Of a DNA stretch of 33,203 nucleotides, positions 1-7,523 are shown piece by piece. How positions within the stretch are numbered: the stretch's first letter is position 1; every line of letters starts with the position of its first letter. Source of the stretch: DAOTZS01 sp034434335. GTDB taxonomy: Bacteria; Chloroflexota; Anaerolineae; CG2-30-64-16. Under the pieces are notes generated by a model. It saw only the letters and a list, made by a program, of their open reading frames with translations. It had not been told where the DNA came from and made no database searches. The stretch lies in contig DAOTZS010000256.1 of the NCBI GenBank assembly GCA_034434335.1, positions 1-33,203 of the forward strand. The letters are read 5' to 3'. The translations under genes and the position numbers were made by a program.

Positions 1-341
1 ACATGGCCAAGCCGCCCATAGCCTCCGGCGACTTGGATACCTGGGCCCGCGACCTGGCGGGAATCGCAGCTTTCCCCAATGTCTGCTGTAAGGTTTCCGG
101 CCTGATCACCGAGGCGAAACGCGGCGCGTGGACGGCCGACGATCTGGAGCCCGTTATCGCCATCGGGGTTGAGCTTTTCGGCTTTGATCGTCTGATGTTC
201 GGCAGCGACTGGCCCGTCTGTTTGCTGGCCAGTTCTTATACGGAGGTAGTGAACGCGACGCGGGCGGCCTTGGGCGACATTGGCGAGGCAGAGCTAAGCA
301 AGTTTTGGAGTGGGAACGCTATCCGGTTTTATCGGCTTTGA
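1..341 (+). CDS. Amidohydrolase family 2 (lactonase-type TIM barrel), C-terminal part
   Basis: This is the 3' end of a metal-dependent hydrolase of the amidohydrolase-2 family (COG3618), whose known members include L-fuconolactonase and related sugar lactonases. The visible part opens with MAKPPI, which matches the internal D-H-x-A-K-P segment of the family. It continues with NVCCKVSGL and the strongly conserved LMFGSDWPV strand carrying the catalytic Asp, and ends with the usual helix and NAIRFYRL tail. The ATG at 3 is therefore internal and the true start lies upstream of the window. A sugar lactonase would fit the sugar ABC transporter and dehydrogenase that follow, but the substrate cannot be read from the sequence. 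There is no clear terminator after the stop. Confidence 0.85.
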   Translation, partial: MAKPPIASGDLDTWARDLAGIAAFPNVCCKVSGLITEAKRGAWTADDLEPVIAIGVELFGFDRLMFGSDWPVCLLASSYTEVVNATRAALGDIGEAELSKFWSGNAIRFYRL

Positions 342-383
342 TGAGGGTACGTGAGGCCAGGGATAGCACCTGCACCAAAAGGG

Positions 384-412
384 TTGACGTTGATGGAACT
401 TGGGGATACAAT
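384..412 (+). promoter_or_regulatory. Sigma-70-type promoter for the ABC transporter cluster
   Basis: TTGACG at 384-389, a 17-bp spacer, and TACAAT at 407-412. Transcription should begin near 419, leaving a leader of about 100 nt before the binding-protein ATG at 521. The leader contains a perfect AGGAGG (436-441) in front of a four-codon frame. Confidence 0.6.
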
Positions 413-446
413 AATATCGATACCAAAGTACGATCAGGAGGTGCCT

Positions 447-461
447 ATGCCGATGAAATGA
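447..461 (+). other. Four-codon mini-ORF with a perfect Shine-Dalgarno in the transporter leader
   Basis: AGGAGG at 436-441 precedes ATG 447 by five bases. The frame reads Met-Pro-Met-Lys-stop (TGA 459-461). It lies inside the predicted 5' leader of the solute-binding protein gene, 60 nt before that gene's ATG. It may be a translated leader peptide or a standby ribosome site, or simply a decayed start region. No attenuator hairpin was recognised around it. Confidence 0.3.
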
Positions 462-520
462 GCGACCTATCTGCAACGCAATGACTGACCGGTTATTTCA
501 CATTACCAGGAGGTGGCAAA

Positions 521-1882
521 ATGTTCGAGAAACGTGTGTCTCGCCGCGATTTCTTGAAGGGAGCCGCCTCGATCCTCGCTGGGTCGGCGGCTATGTCCAT
601 TATGTCTGCCTGTGTTCCCCCTACCCCAGCACCGACACCTCCCCCAGCGCCGGCCGGCGTAGGGCCAAGCTTCAAGGGCGCCAAGCTGGTGTTCTGGGGC
701 CACGCAACCCATCCCCAGGACGCAATTAAGGAGGCTTTTCAAAAGATACACCCTGAGGTGGAATATGTCTGGGAGCACTCCGGAGACTGGTTCACCAAGC
801 TCCAGGCCGCCATGGCCGCAGGCGAAGGGACGCCCGATTTGGTATGGACGGAAGCCGGCGCCAATCAAGACTTTGGGTGCCGCGATCTGCTGCTGGACTT
901 GACCGAGCATATCACCCCCATCAAGGATGAGTTTCTCCCACATAAGTTGGAAGAATGTTTCATCGCCAAGACGGGCAAGTACGTCAGCATCCCCAGCGAC
1001 GCCGGGAATATGATGGCCTGGTACTACCGGCCAGACCTGCTGGAGAAGGCAGGCTGGAAGGAGGAGATCCCAGACGACTGGACCTACGACACCTTCTTCG
1101 AGATCACCGCGATGGTGAAGAAGAACCTGGGGGGTTACACCTTCTGCTTCCCGAAGAGCGGCTGGTCGGCGCTCTGGGCGATGACCCTCAACCAGCTTGG
1201 TGGCAGCCTCTACGACAATACCGGCACCAAGATGACCGGCACCAATGAGATCGGCGTTGAAGCCATGCGGCTGGTCAAGAAGCTGTGGGACTCAGGAGGT
1301 GGCCTGGATGTGGATTGGTGGTCACCACCGTATTGGGCTGCCATCAAGGCTGGCCAACTCGTGGGCGACTTTGCCGCGGGCTGGGCGCGCGGCTTCATCG
1401 AGGCGGAGGTTAAGACGCCGGAAGAGGGGCTTGGCAAGTGGCGACTGGCGCTCCTGCCCAAGGCGCCCAATGGCGTCTCCCAAACTGCGGTCTGGGGCGG
1501 CGCAAACCTGTCCAGCCCCAAGTTCACTAAGGTCCCGGACCTGGTTTGGGAGTACATGAAGTTTGCCCATGCCTCTATGGAGGGGTCCGCCATCCTGGAT
1601 GACTGGGGCACCACGCCGGCCTGGATCCCCTACCGCAAGACGCCCCAATTCCTGGAGCGAACCGTGAAACTGTTCGGTGAGTGGAGATTCAATCAGCTCT
1701 GGGAGAAGGCGGCTGCTACCATCAATACCAAGTACTACCGGAAGGCCGGTTACGACAGCCTCATGGGGATCGTCAATACGGAGATGATGCCCATGATCCG
1801 TGGCGAGGTTCCCATCGAGGAGGGGATGCAGGAACTGGAGAAGAAGCTCCAGGCGGAGCACGAGCGTTTGGGTTGCTTCTAG
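521..1882 (+). CDS. Sugar ABC transporter substrate-binding lipoprotein (CUT1 type)
   Basis: Extracytoplasmic solute-binding protein of 453 residues, the usual length for carbohydrate-binding family 1 proteins. Residues 7-13 (SRRDFLK) form a twin-arginine motif, followed by a hydrophobic stretch and a lipobox ending at Cys31 (MSAC). It should therefore be exported folded by Tat and lipid-anchored. A Pro/Ala-rich linker (residues 32-46) follows, then the mature domain with typical features (GEGTPDLVWTEAG, GKYVSIPSDAG, WYYRPDLLEKAG). The start is fixed by AGGAGGT at 508-514, six bases before the ATG. It is the first gene of a transporter set, separated from the permeases by two strong stem-loops that could favour accumulation of its mRNA. 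The ligand is unknown; sugars, polyols or glycerol phosphate derivatives are all possible. Confidence 0.93.
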   Translation: MFEKRVSRRDFLKGAASILAGSAAMSIMSACVPPTPAPTPPPAPAGVGPSFKGAKLVFWGHATHPQDAIKEAFQKIHPEVEYVWEHSGDWFTKLQAAMAAGEGTPDLVWTEAGANQDFGCRDLLLDLTEHITPIKDEFLPHKLEECFIAKTGKYVSIPSDAGNMMAWYYRPDLLEKAGWKEEIPDDWTYDTFFEITAMVKKNLGGYTFCFPKSGWSALWAMTLNQLGGSLYDNTGTKMTGTNEIGVEAMRLVKKLWDSGGGLDVDWWSPPYWAAIKAGQLVGDFAAGWARGFIEAEVKTPEEGLGKWRLALLPKAPNGVSQTAVWGGANLSSPKFTKVPDLVWEYMKFAHASMEGSAILDDWGTTPAWIPYRKTPQFLERTVKLFGEWRFNQLWEKAAATINTKYYRKAGYDSLMGIVNTEMMPMIRGEVPIEEGMQELEKKLQAEHERLGCF

Positions 1883-1909
1883 CGTAACTGCTCAGCCTCC
1901 TAATTTCTT

Positions 1910-1978
1910 GGCCCCTTTCCCCTCTGCTCGGCGGGGGAAAGGGGCCACCTCTCTCCCTTCCTGTTAGCGGGAAGGGAG
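1910..1978 (+). promoter_or_regulatory. Two consecutive stem-loops between the binding protein and permease genes
   Basis: Stem 1 pairs 1910-1922 with 1934-1946 (13 perfect base pairs, 11-nt loop). Stem 2 pairs 1953-1961 with 1970-1978 (9 bp, 8-nt loop). Neither is followed by a T-run, so they look more like mRNA-stabilising or attenuating hairpins than intrinsic terminators. Such hairpins after the binding-protein gene are a recognised way to make more binding protein than permease, as in malE-malF. Confidence 0.55.
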
Positions 1979-2066
1979 TCAGGGGTATGGGCTGAGTGGT
2001 TGCCTTCTGGCAAGCTTATGCCGGTCCCCCTCACTTCACGCGGAGAGCTCTATCTCGGAGGTCATA

Positions 2067-3005
2067 ATGGCCGATGAAAGTATGGCTTTGCCAGTTCCGG
2101 TGACCGCGCGGCCATCCCGACCCTTGTGGCAGGAGATCTGGCGACATCGCCTCGACTACCTGTTCATTTCCCCCTTTTTTATCTTGTTCGCTATCTTTGG
2201 GGCCTACCCGCTGGGTTGGGCCTTCCTGCTGAGCTTCAGCAGTTGGCGTGGCTTCGGCCCCATGAAGTGGGTAGGGCTGGACAACTACCGTGCCATGCTT
2301 CAAGACATCTACATTGGCAAAGCGCTGGCCAACACCCTAATCTTCACAGCCATCCTCGTCCCTACTGGCATCTTGCTGGCGCTCTTCTTCGCAGTCGCCT
2401 TGAACATTCGTGATCTGCGAGGCCGTGGCCCCCTCCGGACCATTTACTTCTTGCCCTACATCACCTCCACCGTGATCGTCGCTATCGTCTTCCAACAGTT
2501 CCTGGATGATACCTATGGCTGGTTGAACGGCCTGCTACGGTTGATCGGGTTGCCGCCCGCTCCCTGGCTGCGTGGGGAGGGCTGGGCTAAGGTATCTGTC
2601 ATCTTGCTGGCTCACTGGCAAGGCCTGGGCTACAACATCCTGATTATGCTGGGAGGACTCCAGGGCATAGAGCCACAACTTTATGAGGCAGCGAAGATAG
2701 ACGGAGCGACGTCGTGGCAGACCTTCTGGCGGATTACCCTGCCCCTGATGCGACCGGTCATACTGTTTGTTAGCATCCTGGGCACTATTGGCGTGTTGAA
2801 CATGTTCACCCAACCTTATATGCTTAGCCCTTGGACCCTGGGTGGGCCTGGCAATGACATCCTTACCCTTACGTTAAGACTCTACGACTTGGGCTTCAGA
2901 GCCACACGCTATGGCGATGCTGCTGCTCTCGGCTTCCTGATCGGCCTCCTGGTGATCGGTATCTCGTTTCTACAATTGCGGCTCCTGCGCAGTTGGCGAC
3001 AGTAG
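2067..3005 (+). CDS. Sugar ABC transporter permease, MalF/UgpA-like
   Basis: Inner-membrane permease of the CUT1 sugar importer family, 312 residues. The first membrane helix is near residues 30-56 (YLFISPFFILFAIFGAYPLG). The conserved cytoplasmic EAA loop, which docks on the ATPase, is at 207-230 (EAAKIDGATSWQTFWRITLP). Further hydrophobic helices span about 88-113, 127-143, 176-196, 231-250 and 285-305. GGAGG at 2057-2061 lies five bases before the ATG. The next permease follows after nine bases, so the two are co-transcribed and would form the heterodimeric channel for the binding protein at 521. No ATPase gene follows, so energy is probably supplied by a shared MsiK/UgpC-type subunit encoded elsewhere. 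Confidence 0.93.
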   Translation: MADESMALPVPVTARPSRPLWQEIWRHRLDYLFISPFFILFAIFGAYPLGWAFLLSFSSWRGFGPMKWVGLDNYRAMLQDIYIGKALANTLIFTAILVPTGILLALFFAVALNIRDLRGRGPLRTIYFLPYITSTVIVAIVFQQFLDDTYGWLNGLLRLIGLPPAPWLRGEGWAKVSVILLAHWQGLGYNILIMLGGLQGIEPQLYEAAKIDGATSWQTFWRITLPLMRPVILFVSILGTIGVLNMFTQPYMLSPWTLGGPGNDILTLTLRLYDLGFRATRYGDAAALGFLIGLLVIGISFLQLRLLRSWRQ

Positions 3006-3014
3006 GAGGGGAGC

Positions 3015-3905
3015 ATGGCTACTCTTGCACAGCCCAAACTCCGACGGTCGGGCCTTACAGCACGCCAGAGATGGCAACGGCGGGCCATACGTGCCCTTCT
3101 TTACCTGTTATTGATCGTGTTCGCCATCCTGTTCCTTTTTCCTTTCTACACGATGCTCGTCGGATCCTTCATGCGGAATGAGCAGCTCTTCAGCTTTACG
3201 CCCAACATTTGGCCCAAAGAAGGGCTCCAGTTTCAAAACTATCGGGACCTCTTCCAGGAGCTTCCCTTTAGCCGTAATGTGTTCAACAGCCTCATCCTCG
3301 CGACGGGGCAGACGGTTGGGGTGCTCTTCTTTTGTTCGCTGGCCGGCTTCACCTTCGCCAAACGTCGCTTTCCAGGACGCGATGCCCTGTTCGTGATCAT
3401 GCTGGCCACCATGATGCTGCCATACCAGAGCACACTGATCCCCTGGTTTCTGCTTATGGTGAAGCTCCATTGGACCAATACTTTCTGGCCGCTCTGGATC
3501 CCCTGGTGGGCCCCGGCCTTTGGGGTCTTCCTCATGCGGCAGTTCATTGTTGCTTCGGTGCCTGACGAGATGATCGAGGCCGCGATCATGGACGGTGCTT
3601 CCCTTTTTGGCATTTACTGGCGAGTAGTGGTGCCCGTGATCACGCCAGCCCTCAGCGTGCTGGGCATCCTTAACTTCATGAACGCCTATAACGACTTCCT
3701 CTACTCGCTGCTTGTCCTCAGTAAGGCGCACATGTACACCGCGCCGTTGGCGTTGGCGTTGTTCCGGGGTTCGCAGATCACCGCGCCACGCTATACACTG
3801 ATGTTCGCTGGCAGCACGCTGGCCACATTGCCCTTGCTCATCGTCTTCTTTGTCTTCCAGCGCCGTCTGATGGAAGGGATCATGTCTGGCGCGATCAAGG
3901 GCTGA
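3015..3905 (+). CDS. Sugar ABC transporter permease, MalG/UgpE-like
   Basis: Second inner-membrane permease of the CUT1 importer, 296 residues. It has a basic N-terminus, a first helix at about 26-50 (ALLYLLLIVFAILFLFPFYT) and the EAA loop at 188-210 (EAAIMDGASLFGIYWRVVVP). It ends in the short polar tail GIMSGAIKG, a MalG-like signature ending. An AGGAGGG overlaps the upstream stop codon and lies a few bases before the ATG, so translation is probably coupled to the first permease. It is the last transporter gene. A 262-bp palindrome-rich gap separates it from the URO-D-like genes. Confidence 0.93.
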   Translation: MATLAQPKLRRSGLTARQRWQRRAIRALLYLLLIVFAILFLFPFYTMLVGSFMRNEQLFSFTPNIWPKEGLQFQNYRDLFQELPFSRNVFNSLILATGQTVGVLFFCSLAGFTFAKRRFPGRDALFVIMLATMMLPYQSTLIPWFLLMVKLHWTNTFWPLWIPWWAPAFGVFLMRQFIVASVPDEMIEAAIMDGASLFGIYWRVVVPVITPALSVLGILNFMNAYNDFLYSLLVLSKAHMYTAPLALALFRGSQITAPRYTLMFAGSTLATLPLLIVFFVFQRRLMEGIMSGAIKG

Positions 3906-3935
3906 TGGGGCCGGATACTGGACTGGGCCGAAGTC

Positions 3936-4127
3936 AAGAACCTTCGTAACTATTCAGGCCATATTGCCCTCCCTGGGCACTCCGTGCCAGTTGGGGCGAT
4001 CCAGCGGATCGCCCCTCCGCCGATACCCTTCATGTATGCATCATGAGAGAGATCGGCGAAAGGCCCTCCCCTGGCCGCAGGCCCCAAAAGGGTGACCTCC
4101 GGTCACCGCTGAATACTTACGGATCTT
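3936..4127. mobile_element. Candidate non-autonomous element (MITE/REP-like) with imperfect terminal inverted repeats
   Basis: The ends read GTAACTATTCAG (3946-3957) and CTGAATACTTAC (4109-4120), inverted with 11 of 12 matches. The similarity continues outward as AAGAACC (3936-3942) against GGATCTT (4121-4127), with a 3-base gap. Inside are a perfect 10-bp hairpin (3993-4002 with 4006-4015), a perfect 7-bp hairpin (4091-4097 with 4101-4107) and the 17-mer TCCCCTGGCCGCAGGCC (4067-4083), which recurs exactly at 10443-10459. The 13-mer CGTAACTATTCAG (3945-3957) recurs inverted at 27870-27882 beside gyrA. No coding frame and no clear target duplication were seen. It may instead be a compound REP sequence or a termination region. 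Confidence 0.4.
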
Positions 4128-4167
4128 CTAATTCTGCGCCCCGTCAATCGAGGGAAGCGAGTGGACT

Positions 4168-5235
4168 ATGGATGAGATGACACCGCGCGAACGTGTGCTG
4201 GCCGCCCTGCGTTGTCAGGAGCCCGACCGGGTGCCGTTCCTGGAAACGGTAGTGGATGAGCCGGTGGCATTGGCCTTGCTGGGCCGGCCTGTGCCAGAAG
4301 GCCTGGTGATGGGCGAGCTGGGGGTGGGGGAAACGCCGGTGTTCGTGGGCTCCCTGCTGGGCAGCCCCCGCTATGAGCCGCTGGAGTTGGTGCGTACCCT
4401 CGGCCTGGACGGCATCGGCATGTATCTGTTCCTGCGCCACGAGGGGATCCAGCAGTACGTTGATGGGCACTACATGGTGGCCGGCGGCCGCATCAAGTCG
4501 CGCGCCGACCTGGCCCGCATCCGCCTGCCCGACCCCGACGACCCTGCGCTGTATGAGCCATACCGCCGCTTCCTCGACGCCACGCGCGGGACCGGCCTGG
4601 CGCGCTTTTGCTTCCTCAACCTGGGCTCCGATCCTGTCATCCTGGGCATGGGATTTGAGACCTTTTCCCTGGCCCTCTACGATGATCGCGGCCTGGTCGA
4701 GGACCTTTTCGAGCTGTATACCGACTGGTATGCCCGCGCCACCAGGCATCTGTGTGAACTGGACTTCGACTTCCTGTGGTACGGCGACGACATCGCCTTC
4801 AAGACCGCCCCCTACGTCTCGCCCAAGGTCTTCCGGGAACTCTTCCTGCCCCACTACCGCCGCGTGGCCGACCAGATCACCAGGCCGTGGATCTTCCACT
4901 CCGATGGCAACCTGATGCCGATCCTGGATGACCTGTTGAGCCTGGGCATGAGCGGGCTCCATCCCATCGAGCCCGGCGCCATGGACCTGGCCGAGCTCAA
5001 GCGACGCTACGGCGGCCGCCTCTGTCTGGTTGGCCACATCAGCGTGGACGCCCTGGCCCGGGGCACTCCCGAAGAAGTGGATGCCCTGGTGAGGGCTGCC
5101 ATCCAGACCGCTGCCCCTGGGGGTGGTTACATCGCCGGCAGCTCCAACAGCATCCCTTACTACTGTAAGGCAGAGAACGTGCGGGCCATGCAGCAGGCGA
5201 TCATGAGGTACGGACGCTACCCCATTTCACTGTGA
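4168..5235 (+). CDS. URO-D superfamily protein 1 (not HemE), function unknown
   Basis: Uroporphyrinogen decarboxylase superfamily TIM barrel, 355 residues. It shows the family opening RERVLAALRCQEPDRVPF (residues 7-24), the GDDIAFKTAPYVSPKVFREL segment (206-225) and the helix-strand ending GGGYIAGSSNSIP. The HemE N-terminal substrate motif (a P-x-W-x-M-R-Q-A-G-R run) is absent, so it is not a heme enzyme. In the methyltransferase branch (MtaA/MtbA) zinc is held by an H-x-C motif and a later Cys. Here these positions read HSDGN (244-248) and GSSNSIP (324-330), with no Cys. The role is therefore neither porphyrin decarboxylation nor classical corrinoid methyl transfer. It is the first of three tandem relatives. 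The reading frame ends at TGA 5233-5235, 14 bases before the next start. Confidence 0.85.
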   Translation: MDEMTPRERVLAALRCQEPDRVPFLETVVDEPVALALLGRPVPEGLVMGELGVGETPVFVGSLLGSPRYEPLELVRTLGLDGIGMYLFLRHEGIQQYVDGHYMVAGGRIKSRADLARIRLPDPDDPALYEPYRRFLDATRGTGLARFCFLNLGSDPVILGMGFETFSLALYDDRGLVEDLFELYTDWYARATRHLCELDFDFLWYGDDIAFKTAPYVSPKVFRELFLPHYRRVADQITRPWIFHSDGNLMPILDDLLSLGMSGLHPIEPGAMDLAELKRRYGGRLCLVGHISVDALARGTPEEVDALVRAAIQTAAPGGGYIAGSSNSIPYYCKAENVRAMQQAIMRYGRYPISL

Positions 5236-5249
5236 CAGGAGCTGTTCGC

Positions 5250-6347
5250 ATGAGTGTGCGCAGTCGAGTGCTGGCCATACTGAACAAGGAGAAGCCGGAC
5301 CTGGTGCCGTGGCTCGGTGACCTCGATTACTGGTTCAACGCCCTGGTTCAGCAGGGACTGTTGCCCCCCAAATACCAGGGGAAGGGTATCTTCCAGTTGC
5401 ATCGCGACCTGGGGGTCGGATTCTATTTGCAGGGCTACTGGCCATATCAACCTGTCTACGATGGGGTACGGGTACAGGAGGAGATCAGCAACGGCTTGCG
5501 CATCACCACCGTGCAGACGCCGGTGGGGGAGTTGCGACAGGTAGAGAAATACCTGCCCCAGTCCTACTGCTGGGCCTGTCAGGAGCGCTACGTCAAGAGC
5601 TGGCGAGATCTGCGGGTCCTCCGTTACTGGTTCGAGCACACCTATTATCGGCCGGATTACCAGTTGGCCGAGGAGCGTTACGAGCTAATTGGTGACAACG
5701 GCCTGGTCCTGTGCTACCTGCCCAGGAGCCCGTTGATGGAGCTGGTGGCTGGCCTGGCCGGCATCGCCGCGGTGACCTATGCCCTGTCCGATGCCCCGGA
5801 AGAGTTCGACGAAACCATCGCGGTTCTGGAGCGGAAGACCGAGGAGGCCGCCGGGATCGCGCTGCGCTCTCCCGCCGAATGTCTGATGATCCCCGAGAAT
5901 CTCTCCTCAGAAGCGGTGGGCAAACGGCTTTTCCACAGGTACATACGCAGCTATGAGGAGCGCTGGGCCAGGAAGATCCGCGAGGCGGGCAAGTACTCCT
6001 TTGTGCACATGGATGGTACGCTCAAGGGGTTGATCCGCGAGGTCTCTTCCACGGGCATCCTCGTCCTGGAGGCGCTGACCCCGGCACCGGTGGGAGACCT
6101 GGCGATCGAGGAGATGCGGGATTGGGTAAGGGAGGACACGATCATCTGGGGTGGTATCCCGGGGCTCTATTTCTCGGACCTGGTCAGCGATCAGGAATTC
6201 GACCGCTTCGTCATCCATGTGCTGGAGGTGATGCGCAGCGAGCCGCGCTACGTGTTGGGGGTGGCCGACCAGGTGCCGCCAGGGGCAAGATGGGAGAGGA
6301 TCCGGCGGGTTAGCGAGTTGGTCGAACAGTACGGCAGATATCCATGA
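5250..6347 (+). CDS. URO-D superfamily protein 2 (divergent), function unknown
   Basis: A 365-residue protein related to its two neighbours. It opens with RSRVLAILNKEKPDLVPWLG (residues 4-23), has HMDGTLKGLI (253-262) at the place of the family's H-x-C/HxDG strand, and ends with EQYGRYP. The other two copies also end in a YGRY motif. A longer frame begins at GTG 5232, but AGGAG at 5237-5241 sits eight bases before ATG 5250, which I take as the start. It has no HemE signature and no MtaA zinc cysteines. The C-terminal region has GVADQVPPG (337-345) where relatives carry a G-x-D/S-N-x-x-P loop. It overlaps the next gene by four bases (ATGA). Confidence 0.8.
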   Translation: MSVRSRVLAILNKEKPDLVPWLGDLDYWFNALVQQGLLPPKYQGKGIFQLHRDLGVGFYLQGYWPYQPVYDGVRVQEEISNGLRITTVQTPVGELRQVEKYLPQSYCWACQERYVKSWRDLRVLRYWFEHTYYRPDYQLAEERYELIGDNGLVLCYLPRSPLMELVAGLAGIAAVTYALSDAPEEFDETIAVLERKTEEAAGIALRSPAECLMIPENLSSEAVGKRLFHRYIRSYEERWARKIREAGKYSFVHMDGTLKGLIREVSSTGILVLEALTPAPVGDLAIEEMRDWVREDTIIWGGIPGLYFSDLVSDQEFDRFVIHVLEVMRSEPRYVLGVADQVPPGARWERIRRVSELVEQYGRYP

Positions 6348-7501
6348 GGGATATGTTGAGCTGGAAGGAGCGCTACCTCTGCGCCGCGCGCCATCGGGAA
6401 CCTGATCTGGTGCCCATCTCGCCCGAGACCTTCTACTACATCCCCGTGCGGGTCAGCGGCTATCGTTGTCAGGAGGTGGCACCGGTTGGCCTCACCTTGC
6501 CTTTTCACCGCATCAAGACCTGGGAGGCGCAGCTCCAGTGCGCGCGCTACTTCGACTTCTGTGGCTGGATCATGCCGGCTGTTGGCCTGGCCAGGGACGG
6601 TGTGGAGACGGAGACCAGGATCGAAGAGCGCGCCGACGGCTCAAAGGTGGGCACGTTGATTCACCATACAGCCCAGGGGCCGCTTGAGGAGAAGTACTGG
6701 TTCCCCCTCGACGATGCCTGTTGGCACGTCGAGCGTTGTGTGAAAGATCCTCAACGGGACTGGCTGCGCTATGCCGAACTCTTCTTCGCCGACCCCTGGG
6801 CGGCAGACCTCTCGGAGGTGGAGGAGGCTTATGAGCATACTGGCGGCCAGGGGATCGTCTCGGTGTATGTGGGCAGCCCATTTACTGACTGGCTGTGTGG
6901 GGCCCGCGAGGGCGGCTACCAGACCGTGATCCTCGAGCTATTGGAGAACCCCGAGTTCTTCCGGACCTTGCAGGCCCGCTACATCGAGTACATCCGGGAG
7001 AAGACGCGCATGCTCTGTGAGCGGGCCCGCTTCGACGAGCTCTTCATGGGCAACGAGTACTCGGAGCTGCCACTGCTCAGCCCCCGCCTGTGGCGCGAGT
7101 GGGATCTGCCGGTGCTGCGCGCCTTCTGTGAGGTCGCCAGCGAGTATGGCCGGCCCACCCACTGGCACCAGCATGGCATGGTCTCGGCCATCCTGCCCGA
7201 TTTCGCCGACTCGGGCCTGACGATCCTTTGCCCGCTGGAGCGGCCACCCGGCGGAGACGTAGACCTGGCCAGGGTCAAGCGCCTCTACGGGGAGCGGTTG
7301 TGCCTGAAGGGCAATGTGGAGACCAATCTGCTGCTCAACGGCACGCCCGAACAGGTACGGGCGCAGGTCAGGGAGTGCATCGAGGCCGCGGCCTGGGGAG
7401 GAGGATACATCCTGGGCACGGGAGACCAGGTGGCGCGCGACACACCTTTCGCTAATCTGTGGGCCCTGATTGAGGCTGGGCTGGAGTACGGCCGATACTA
7501 A
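6344..7501 (+). CDS. URO-D superfamily protein 3, function unknown
   Basis: Third URO-D-like barrel, 385 residues. The N-terminus KERYLCAARHREPDLVPISP (residues 8-27) matches the pattern of the two upstream copies. GNEYSELPLLSPRLWREWDL (236-255) matches the conserved central segment. HWHQHG (273-278) replaces the H-x-C-G metal strand, and GTGDQVARDTP (358-368) replaces the Cys loop. The histidine-rich H-W-H-Q-H may bind a metal in a different way, but that is inference. Translation is coupled to the previous gene by the ATGA overlap at 6344-6347; ATG 6353 is an alternative start. The aminotransferase start follows 22 bases after the stop, so the genes are probably one operon. Confidence 0.83.
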   Translation: MRDMLSWKERYLCAARHREPDLVPISPETFYYIPVRVSGYRCQEVAPVGLTLPFHRIKTWEAQLQCARYFDFCGWIMPAVGLARDGVETETRIEERADGSKVGTLIHHTAQGPLEEKYWFPLDDACWHVERCVKDPQRDWLRYAELFFADPWAADLSEVEEAYEHTGGQGIVSVYVGSPFTDWLCGAREGGYQTVILELLENPEFFRTLQARYIEYIREKTRMLCERARFDELFMGNEYSELPLLSPRLWREWDLPVLRAFCEVASEYGRPTHWHQHGMVSAILPDFADSGLTILCPLERPPGGDVDLARVKRLYGERLCLKGNVETNLLLNGTPEQVRAQVRECIEAAAWGGGYILGTGDQVARDTPFANLWALIEAGLEYGRY

Positions 7502-7523
7502 ACTGTCTCAAGGAGTTCTCGCC

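Noticed and set aside
4144..5037. Long open frames antisense to real genes, for example 4144-5037, 10585-11673, 15178-16752, 26567-27766 and 31234-32403
   Set aside because: Each lies opposite a gene with clear domains, has no recognisable motif and shows the His/Gln/Gly/Ala-rich composition typical of antisense shadows in high-G+C DNA.
4168..7501. The three URO-D genes as hemE (uroporphyrinogen decarboxylase)
   Set aside because: None has the N-terminal M-R-Q-A-G-R substrate motif, no other heme genes are near, and three tandem diverged copies beside a sugar transporter do not fit heme synthesis.
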